Shown here: positions 1 to 3,856 of the stretch, piece by piece | How positions within the stretch are numbered: position 1 is the stretch's first letter | Layout: every line of letters starts with the position of its first letter | Source of the DNA: an uncultured Anaerovibrio sp. | Lineage (GTDB): Bacteria; Bacillota; Negativicutes; Selenomonadales; Selenomonadaceae | Length of the DNA: 5,396 nucleotides | Assembly: GCA_900768695.1 (NCBI GenBank) | Contig: CAAGDY010000164.1 | Location: 1 to 5,396, forward strand | Reading direction: 5' to 3' | The notes under the pieces: model-generated | What the model saw: only the letters and a program-made list of their open reading frames with translations | Told to the model about the DNA's origin: nothing | Databases searched by the model: none | Translations under genes and position numbers: made by a program

Positions 1-1
1 C

Positions 2-61
2 TTTCTCCGGGAAAACGTAGCCGAGGACGCAAAAATCAAGCCTATCTATCTGGCACACTAA
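2..61 (+). CDS. 3' end of a plus-strand gene, product unknown (partial)
   Basis: The second plus-strand frame is open from the window edge to a TAA at 59-61 and gives 19 residues ending in KIKPIYLAH. The composition (mixed charged and hydrophobic residues, E/D/K alternation) looks like a genuine protein C-terminus, and a bidirectional terminator about 50 bases downstream fits a gene ending here and converging on the minus-strand genes. Frame 1 is also open for a while, to a stop near 79-81, but its composition (basic, S/G/R-rich) is less protein-like. I do not recognise the family from so short a tail, and the call rests on context as much as on sequence. Confidence 0.5.
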   Translation, partial: FLRENVAEDAKIKPIYLAH

Positions 62-71
62 ATATCCAAAC

Positions 72-120
72 ACTGAAATAACGCATCAAAATAGTATACT
101 AAAATAGCGCACTAAAAAAA
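72..120. repeat. imperfect 13-bp tandem repeat, about 3.5 units
   Basis: Units begin at 72, 85, 98 and 111. Unit 1 is ACTGAAATAACGC, unit 2 is ATCAAAATAGTAT and unit 3 is ACTAAAATAGCGC; the fourth begins ACTAAAA and runs into the terminator A-tract. Units 1 and 3 agree at 11 of 13 positions. Unit 2 differs from unit 3 at five positions, all transitions. The copies are decayed and no function is evident. The array fills the space between the stop of the plus-strand gene and the terminator. Confidence 0.45.
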
Positions 121-166
121 CTGCTGTAGCCGCAATGCACCGACACGCGTCCACAGCAGTTTTTTT
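114..166. terminator. bidirectional intrinsic terminator between convergent genes
   Basis: An 8-bp perfect stem is formed by ACTGCTGT (120-127) and ACAGCAGT (153-160), with a 25-base loop that can gain three more pairs (CGC 131-133 with GCG 147-149). The stem is flanked by an A-run (114-119) and a T-run (161-166), so both strands carry a hairpin followed by a U-tract. It would stop the plus-strand gene ending at 61 and the minus-strand secreted-protein gene ending at 231. The large loop is slightly unusual. Confidence 0.85.
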
Positions 167-230
167 CTGCATCAAACTACATCTGCGATTTGTAGCACTT
201 ATGCGGATTCAATCATCCACACAAACCCAA

Positions 231-914
231 TTACTTATTTTTGGCGACTTCCTTGGCAGCCTTCTTAGCAGCATCCTTCTCCATCTTCAGGATTGCCTTT
301 GCTTCCTTTTCCTTGTCTTCCTCTACCTTTTCCTGTGCCTTGATGAAATCCGTATAGAAATCCTTGGCAATCTCGGTATAGAGCAGGGTATCACGGGTAG
401 CGGACTTCGGAGCCAGCTTGTGATACATATAAACTATCTGGTTAGTCTTTGCATCAAATACCTCAAAGTAAAGATTTAAGCGAGTACCATCATTCATACT
501 CGTACCGTTGGAAACAGTGACGATAACATAGGCATCCGCATACTTGCCAATGGCTTCCTTGTACTCGGCAAAGGCCTTCTTCCTATCCAGGCGCAGAATA
601 TCGATGTGCTTGGCTACCTTGATATTTTGGCACACATCACGATAGGAAATATAATTCAGCACGCCTTTCTTATCAGCCAGCGTCCCCTCCATCAAAATCT
701 CCGGCAAATCCTCAATATCAGGCTCGCCCTCCGATTTCGGCCCATTATAAATTGGTGCCGCAATAGCCAGCGTCTTGATTTTCAGCATGCCATCCTGGTC
801 ATAAACCCTTTCCTCGCTGACGCCGGTTCCCCCCAGCAGGCCGCCGGCAAAAGCACTCTGAGCACCCAGCACCAGAATGCAAAGCATCAACAAAAGCTGT
901 AAACATTTCTTCAT
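231..914 (-). CDS. small secreted protein of unknown function
   Basis: The product is 227 residues with a clear Sec signal peptide: KK at positions 2-3, a hydrophobic core at about 5-17, and an AFA|GG type signal peptidase I site after residue 23. There is no lipobox, so the mature protein (about 204 residues) should be soluble outside the membrane or in the periplasm. The middle has a beta strand (LAIAAPIY, about 49-56), a helical stretch with ISYRDVCQNI and DILRLDRKKAFAEY, and a strand YADAYVIVTV (about 125-134) followed by two likely strands, LNLYFEVFD and QIVYMYHK. This alternating pattern is loosely like the periplasmic CsgG/LpoB-type alpha/beta folds, but I see no diagnostic motif. The C-terminus (about 193-227) is a charged Lys/Glu/Ala-rich helix, probably coiled coil. 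I chose the ATG at 914 over the in-frame ATG at 923 because the Shine-Dalgarno abuts the latter with no spacer. I have an impression of similar proteins in Selenomonas-type Negativicutes, but no function is known to me. Confidence 0.85.
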   Translation of the reverse strand: MKKCLQLLLMLCILVLGAQSAFAGGLLGGTGVSEERVYDQDGMLKIKTLAIAAPIYNGPKSEGEPDIEDLPEILMEGTLADKKGVLNYISYRDVCQNIKVAKHIDILRLDRKKAFAEYKEAIGKYADAYVIVTVSNGTSMNDGTRLNLYFEVFDAKTNQIVYMYHKLAPKSATRDTLLYTEIAKDFYTDFIKAQEKVEEDKEKEAKAILKMEKDAAKKAAKEVAKNK

Positions 915-923
915 TGGAAACAT

Positions 924-930
924 CCTCCCT
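924..930 (-). promoter_or_regulatory. ribosome binding site that decides the start of the secreted-protein gene
   Basis: AGGGAGG on the minus strand directly touches the ATG at 921-923 (spacer 0) but stands 9 bases before the ATG at 912-914. The normal Bacillus-like spacing of roughly 6-9 bases favours the downstream ATG, which also gives a more standard signal peptide beginning MKK. Confidence 0.7.
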
Positions 931-997
931 GACTTGTAACATTTTCAATTACCTATATACTTTATTACAAAATCAGGAAAATGTCCATTAAAATTAA

Positions 998-1003
998 ATT
1001 ATA
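998..1003 (-). promoter_or_regulatory. candidate -10 element for the secreted-protein gene
   Basis: A perfect TATAAT lies on the minus strand in the 170-base gap between sdaAA and the secreted-protein gene, in an A/T-rich block. Transcription would begin near 990 and leave a leader of about 75 bases. The hexamer at 17-base spacing (1021-1026, TTATTC) is a poor -35 and there is no TGn extension, so an activator would be needed or the match is chance. A second A/T-rich candidate, TATATA near 953-958, also lacks a good -35. Confidence 0.3.
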
Positions 1004-1084
1004 ATCCTGGCTTTCTTGATGAATAAGACTTTAGCCGCATCAGCATTACTTCATTAATAACCTTATTTTCCTTCGCCCGGCGGC

Positions 1085-1957
1085 TTACTTGCCAAAAATC
1101 TCTTTTGTCAGCCGCAAACCTGTTTTGGTAGTGGCCAGGCCTCCCTCGGCAGTTTCCTTGATGGAGCTTGGCATGGAACGGCCTATGCGGTTCATGGCAT
1201 CAATAACATCATCCACCGGAATTACGGATTGCACCCCTGCCATAGCCATATCCGCCGCCACCATGGCATGCACCGCAATAAAGCCGTTGCGCTTCACGCA
1301 TGGAACCTCCACCAGCCCTGCCACCGGGTCACAGGCCAGCCCCAGCAGGTTCTTGATAGCCAGTGCTACGGCATTGCCCACTATCTCAGGCGTTCCCCCT
1401 GCCAGCTGCACCAGCGCACCTGCCGCCATCCCGGCAGCGGTGCCGCACTCCGCCTGGCAGCCGCCGTAGGCACCTGCTATAGAAGCATTTGCCTCCACCA
1501 CCATGCCAATGCCTGACGCCGTAAAGAGGGCATCCACAATCTCATCGATATTGTTGCCATTTTTTTCTGCCGCAGCATAGATAGCAGCAGGCACGATGCC
1601 GCAAGAGCCTGCCGTAGGGCACGCCACAATCCTGCCCATCACCGCATTTACCTCGCTAACCCCCACGGCACTGGCAGCAGCGGACAGCACCGCCTCCCCG
1701 GTATAGCCATGCTGGCGGTAGGCATAGAGCTTCACCGCATCACCGCCGGTCAGGCCGCTGACAGACTTCTCATAGTTCGTCAGCCCCCGCTTCAGGGATT
1801 CCTCCATGACCTGCCAGTTTTTCAGCATCATGGCACGCTGCTTTTCCTCCGCCACAAAGTTATTTTCCATTTCCCACTGGATGACAATCTGGCTGATAGG
1901 GCAATTTGCCTTCTGCGCCAGCTCCACCAGCTCAGCAATCGAATTAAAGCTAATCAT
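1085..1957 (-). CDS. sdaAA: L-serine dehydratase, iron-sulfur-dependent, alpha subunit
   Basis: This is the catalytic subunit of the oxygen-sensitive [4Fe-4S] L-serine ammonia-lyase, which converts L-serine to pyruvate and ammonia in the cytoplasm. It has 290 residues, the usual length for the separate alpha chain of the two-subunit type. Family hallmarks are VACPTAGSCGIVPAA (about 111-125), GGCQAECGTAAGMAAGA (165-181) and LACDPVAGLVEVPC (207-220). Cys167, Cys209 and Cys220 have the same spacing (42 and 11) as the three cluster-ligand cysteines I recall for the single-chain Legionella enzyme, so they are the likely cluster ligands here. Extra cysteines are C113, C119 and C171. The C-terminus ends in FGK, without the terminal cysteine that serves as a fourth ligand in single-chain enzymes. 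The gene follows sdaAB after 9 bases, so the two are co-transcribed and probably translationally coupled. No convincing terminator follows it. Confidence 0.96.
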   Translation of the reverse strand: MISFNSIAELVELAQKANCPISQIVIQWEMENNFVAEEKQRAMMLKNWQVMEESLKRGLTNYEKSVSGLTGGDAVKLYAYRQHGYTGEAVLSAAASAVGVSEVNAVMGRIVACPTAGSCGIVPAAIYAAAEKNGNNIDEIVDALFTASGIGMVVEANASIAGAYGGCQAECGTAAGMAAGALVQLAGGTPEIVGNAVALAIKNLLGLACDPVAGLVEVPCVKRNGFIAVHAMVAADMAMAGVQSVIPVDDVIDAMNRIGRSMPSSIKETAEGGLATTKTGLRLTKEIFGK

Positions 1958-1959
1958 AT

Positions 1960-1976
1960 CTCCCTGTCACTCCCTT
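1960..1976 (-). promoter_or_regulatory. two tandem Shine-Dalgarno candidates for sdaAA
   Basis: Reading the minus strand, AAGGGAG (1970-1976, just before the sdaAB stop) is 12 bases from the sdaAA ATG and AGGGAG (1960-1965) is only 2 bases from it. Neither spacing is ideal. Because the sdaAB TGA (1967-1969) lies between them, coupling to sdaAB translation could compensate. The start itself is supported by alignment-like N-terminal sequence MISFNSIAEL, typical of SdaAA. Confidence 0.55.
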
Positions 1977-2641
1977 CCCCTGATGGACGGTATGGCAAAT
2001 GCCTTGATAATCTCCGGCACCGTGCTGCAATCCTCTATCATCTCGCCAGTCAGCTCATCATCCGTCTCCAATATCATCATGGCTTCCTGCCCCCGGTTCT
2101 TCCGCGACAGCTTCATGTAGGCAATATTGATGCCGTACCTGGCAATAATAGTGGTAATCTTGTTGACCACTCCCGGCCTGTCACGATGCACCACCACCAG
2201 GGCAGGATACTTGCCTGTCAGATGCACCTCAAAATCGCCAATCTGGGAAATGCGGATGTTGCCGCCGCCGATGGAGGCTCCCTCCACCCGCACAGTCCGT
2301 CCCTTCTCCCCGGTCAGCAGCAGCACTGCCGTATTGGGATGTGCCTCCGGGATATCCACAGGGCTGAAGGAATACTCTATCCCCCTGTCACTGGCAATTT
2401 CCAGCGCGTCCCTCAGCCGCTCATCCTCCGGCTCAAAGCCCATAATGCCCCCCAAAAGTGCCTTGTCCGTGCCATGCCCCCTGTAGGTCTGGGCAAAGGA
2501 GCCGTGCAGCAATATCTCTGCCTTCACCACACGTTCCCCCAGTATCTTGCCAGCCATCAGTCCCAGCCTTGCCGCACCTGCCGTATGGGAGCTGGAAGGG
2601 CCTATCATCACCGGCCCCACAATATCAAACACCCCTCGCAT
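1967..2641 (-). CDS. sdaAB: L-serine dehydratase, iron-sulfur-dependent, beta subunit
   Basis: This is the smaller partner of SdaAA in the heteromeric L-serine deaminase. It has 224 residues, the normal length. The N-terminus carries the hallmark DIVGPVMIGPSSSHTAGA (6-23), followed by LLHGSFAQTYRGHGTDKALLGG (44-65) and EGASIGGGNI (120-129). From about 147 to the end lies an ACT domain (ALVVVHRDRPGVVNKITTII, then a MKLSR / EAMMILETDD strand pair), which usually binds an amino acid; serine or another effector is plausible but not shown here. The ATG at 2641 is preceded by a textbook AAGGAGG (2648-2654) at 6-base spacing. It is the first gene of the sdaAB-sdaAA operon, the same order as in Bacillus subtilis. 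The pyruvate produced is also a substrate of DapA, encoded just upstream. Confidence 0.96.
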   Translation of the reverse strand: MRGVFDIVGPVMIGPSSSHTAGAARLGLMAGKILGERVVKAEILLHGSFAQTYRGHGTDKALLGGIMGFEPEDERLRDALEIASDRGIEYSFSPVDIPEAHPNTAVLLLTGEKGRTVRVEGASIGGGNIRISQIGDFEVHLTGKYPALVVVHRDRPGVVNKITTIIARYGINIAYMKLSRKNRGQEAMMILETDDELTGEMIEDCSTVPEIIKAFAIPSIRGRE

Positions 2642-2664
2642 AACTTTCCTCCTTCACTAGCCTC

Positions 2665-2695
2665 GATTGCATTGAACAAGCCTTTTCCTGCAATC
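2665..2695 (-). promoter_or_regulatory. inverted repeat in the sdaAB leader
   Basis: A perfect 7-base inverted repeat, GATTGCA (2665-2671) and TGCAATC (2689-2695), encloses 17 bases in the predicted 5' leader of sdaAB, about 24-54 bases before the ATG. It could form a leader hairpin or a spaced operator half-site pair. It has no U-tract, so it is not a terminator, and it leaves the Shine-Dalgarno free. Chance is a real alternative for a repeat of this size. Confidence 0.35.
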
Positions 2696-2758
2696 AGCTT
2701 TTATCATTTTCATCATCTTTTATTTTACAAATTCTCAAACGAACCACATATATACCTG

Positions 2759-2788
2759 ATAATATTATACCAAAAAAGGAGCTGTCAC
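2759..2788 (-). promoter_or_regulatory. sigma-A-like promoter of sdaAB-sdaAA, overlapping the dapA terminator
   Basis: On the minus strand GTGACA (2783-2788, 5 of 6 to the TTGACA consensus) is separated by 18 bases from TATTAT (2759-2764, 5 of 6). Transcription would start near 2752 and give a leader of about 110 bases. The -35 lies inside one arm of the dapA terminator stem. A perfect TATAAT (2764-2769) overlaps the proposed -10 but leaves only 13 bases to the -35, so which -10 is used is uncertain. Some promoter is needed here because the terminator separates the operon from dapA. Confidence 0.55.
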
Positions 2789-2814
2789 ACAGCCAGAAAC
2801 TGCATGATAGCTCC
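2772..2814 (-). terminator. intrinsic terminator of dapA
   Basis: Read on the minus strand, GGAGCTATCATGCAG (2800-2814) pairs with CTGTGTGACAGCTCC (2778-2792) across a 7-base loop. The 15-position stem has two G-U pairs and one mismatch, and it is followed at once by six T's (2772-2777). The hairpin starts 26 bases after the dapA stop. It closes the dapA transcript and leaves sdaAB to depend on its own promoter or on read-through. Confidence 0.9.
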
Positions 2815-2840
2815 CTTGCCAGAACAATATTTATTTACGC

Positions 2841-3728
2841 TTACTTAATCAAACCATGATTAGCCAGTGCTGCACGTAGCTGTGCCTCATGCTCCGGCTC
2901 CATCTCGGTCAGCGGCAGGCGCAAAGGACCTGCGGCATAGCCCAGCATCCGCATTGCCACCTTGACAGGAATCGGATTTACCTCGCAGAACAGGGCACTA
3001 ATCAAATCAATAGCGCCAACCTGCAAATCAGCTGCTTCCTTCACCTTGCCATCAAAATACAGCTGGCAGATATCGTGAGTCATCTGCGGTGCCACGTTGG
3101 ACAGCACGGAAATAACACCGCTGCCACCCAAGGACAAAATCGGCACAATCTGGTCATCATTGCCGGAGTACACAGCCAAGGTATCGCCACAGGCATGACG
3201 AATCTTTGCTACGGCACTCAGGTCACCGCTGGCCTCCTTCACTGCCACAATGCGGGGATGCTTTGCCAGCTCCGCAAAGGTAGATACCTGGATATTCACA
3301 CCTGTACGGGATGGTACATTGTACAAAATCAGCGGAATATTCACCGCATCAGCAATAGCAGTAAAATGCTTTACCAGCCCCTTCTGGGTGCACTTGTTGT
3401 AGTACGGGGTAACCACCAGCAGGGCATCAGCACCCACCTCTTCCGCATACTGGGAAAGCTGCACTGCATAAGCAGTCTCGTTAGAGCCGGTGCCTGCAAT
3501 AACAGGAATCCTGCCAGCAACCTTCTCTACAGCGTACTTAATAGCCGCCTTGTGCTCATCGTCGGTCATGGTTGCCGACTCACCGGTAGTGCCGGTGATA
3601 ATAATCGCATCGGTGCCGCCTGCAATCTGGTCCTCAATAATCCGTCCCAGCTCATCAAAATTTATGCCATCCTCGGTAAAAGGCGTAATAATAGCCACGC
3701 CTGCCCCCCTGAAAATTGTCTCCTTCAA
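2841..3728 (-). CDS. dapA: 4-hydroxy-tetrahydrodipicolinate synthase
   Basis: DapA condenses pyruvate with L-aspartate-4-semialdehyde, the first committed step to diaminopimelate and lysine, as a cytoplasmic (beta/alpha)8 barrel. The 295 residues match the family. Visible features are GTTGES (46-51, with Thr47 and Thr48), TPYYNK (107-112, Tyr109 and Tyr110), YNVPSRTG (136-143, with catalytic Tyr136 and Arg141 for the semialdehyde carboxylate), the Schiff-base lysine Lys164 in AVKEASGD, and YSGND (187-191). The start codon is TTG, chosen because GGGAGGG lies 6 bases before it and MKETIFRGAGVAIITPF is the canonical N-terminus. It has its own promoter and terminator. At the positions matching E. 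coli lysine-site residues His53 and Glu84 it has Asp56 and Tyr87, so lysine feedback may be weak or absent; this is an inference by offset alignment. No lysine riboswitch fits in the upstream gap. Confidence 0.97.
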   Translation of the reverse strand: MKETIFRGAGVAIITPFTEDGINFDELGRIIEDQIAGGTDAIIITGTTGESATMTDDEHKAAIKYAVEKVAGRIPVIAGTGSNETAYAVQLSQYAEEVGADALLVVTPYYNKCTQKGLVKHFTAIADAVNIPLILYNVPSRTGVNIQVSTFAELAKHPRIVAVKEASGDLSAVAKIRHACGDTLAVYSGNDDQIVPILSLGGSGVISVLSNVAPQMTHDICQLYFDGKVKEAADLQVGAIDLISALFCEVNPIPVKVAMRMLGYAAGPLRLPLTEMEPEHEAQLRAALANHGLIK

Positions 3729-3734
3729 AAGAAA

Positions 3735-3741
3735 CCCTCCC
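3735..3741 (-). promoter_or_regulatory. ribosome binding site supporting the TTG start of dapA
   Basis: GGGAGGG on the minus strand is 6 bases upstream of TTG at 3726-3728. No in-frame ATG lies nearby upstream, and the first in-frame methionine inside the protein is far downstream, past the catalytic-motif region. The strong site therefore fixes the TTG as the start. Confidence 0.8.
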
Positions 3742-3760
3742 GTCGAAATATGTTCCTTTT

Positions 3761-3789
3761 ATTATTACATGCTACCTGCTGAAAGTCAA
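3761..3789 (-). promoter_or_regulatory. sigma-A-like extended -10 promoter of dapA
   Basis: On the minus strand TTGACT (3784-3789, 5 of 6) stands 17 bases before AATAAT (3761-3766, 5 of 6). The -10 is preceded by TG plus one base (TG at 3768-3769), a perfect extended -10. Transcription should begin near 3754, giving a leader of only about 25 bases that is occupied by the ribosome binding site. There is thus no room for a leader riboswitch downstream of this promoter. Confidence 0.8.
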
Positions 3790-3807
3790 GACAAATTGCC
3801 ATGCCCT

Positions 3808-3838
3808 GCCCCTAATCCCTGAAACCGGGACCAGAGGC
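3808..3838 (-). other. 12-bp hairpin after the peptidase gene, without a U-tract
   Basis: On the minus strand GCCTCTGGTCCC (3827-3838) pairs with GGGATTAGGGGC (3808-3819) at all 12 positions, three of them G-U, with a 7-base loop. It begins about 19 bases after the peptidase stop. The bases that follow (AGGGCATGGC) are not T-rich, so it is not a standard intrinsic terminator. It may slow the polymerase, protect the transcript end, or work with Rho. The G-U pairs show that only minus-strand RNA forms it well, which fits transcription of the peptidase gene. Confidence 0.6.
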
Positions 3839-3856
3839 ACAAAGCAAAAACAAGCC

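Noticed and set aside
95..100. Plus-strand TATACT as a -10 for a small RNA ending at the 114-166 terminator
   Set aside because: No -35-like hexamer stands 16-18 bases upstream and no TGn extension is present. The match arises from the A/T-rich tandem repeat.
135..479. A 114-codon plus-strand open frame with a hydrophobic stretch
   Set aside because: It starts within the loop of the bidirectional terminator and then runs antisense to the secreted-protein gene. The Leu/Phe-rich stretch is the complement of the Lys/Glu-rich coiled-coil tail, not a membrane segment.
921..923. ATG at 923 as the start of the secreted-protein gene
   Set aside because: The Shine-Dalgarno directly touches this codon, which leaves no spacer. 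The in-frame ATG nine bases later has proper spacing and gives a standard MKK signal peptide.
1033..1085. Intrinsic terminator after sdaAA
   Set aside because: The repeat has only six pairs with a 41-base loop and no T-run on the minus strand, and it overlaps the stop codon.
1709..2848. A 379-codon plus-strand open frame opposite sdaAA and sdaAB
   Set aside because: It lies antisense to two well-recognised genes, is very rich in His, Pro, Gln and Leu, has no domain, and runs through the dapA terminator. It is a shadow of the codon bias on the other strand.
2889..3782. A 297-codon plus-strand open frame opposite dapA
   Set aside because: It covers almost exactly the dapA coding region and its promoter in antisense, with atypical composition (His, Gln, Asn, Cys-rich) and no recognisable motif.
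3729..3856. Lysine riboswitch upstream of dapA
   Set aside because: The gap is 128 bases, shorter than the usual lysine aptamer plus expression platform, and most of it lies upstream of the predicted transcription start. I see none of the conserved aptamer blocks.
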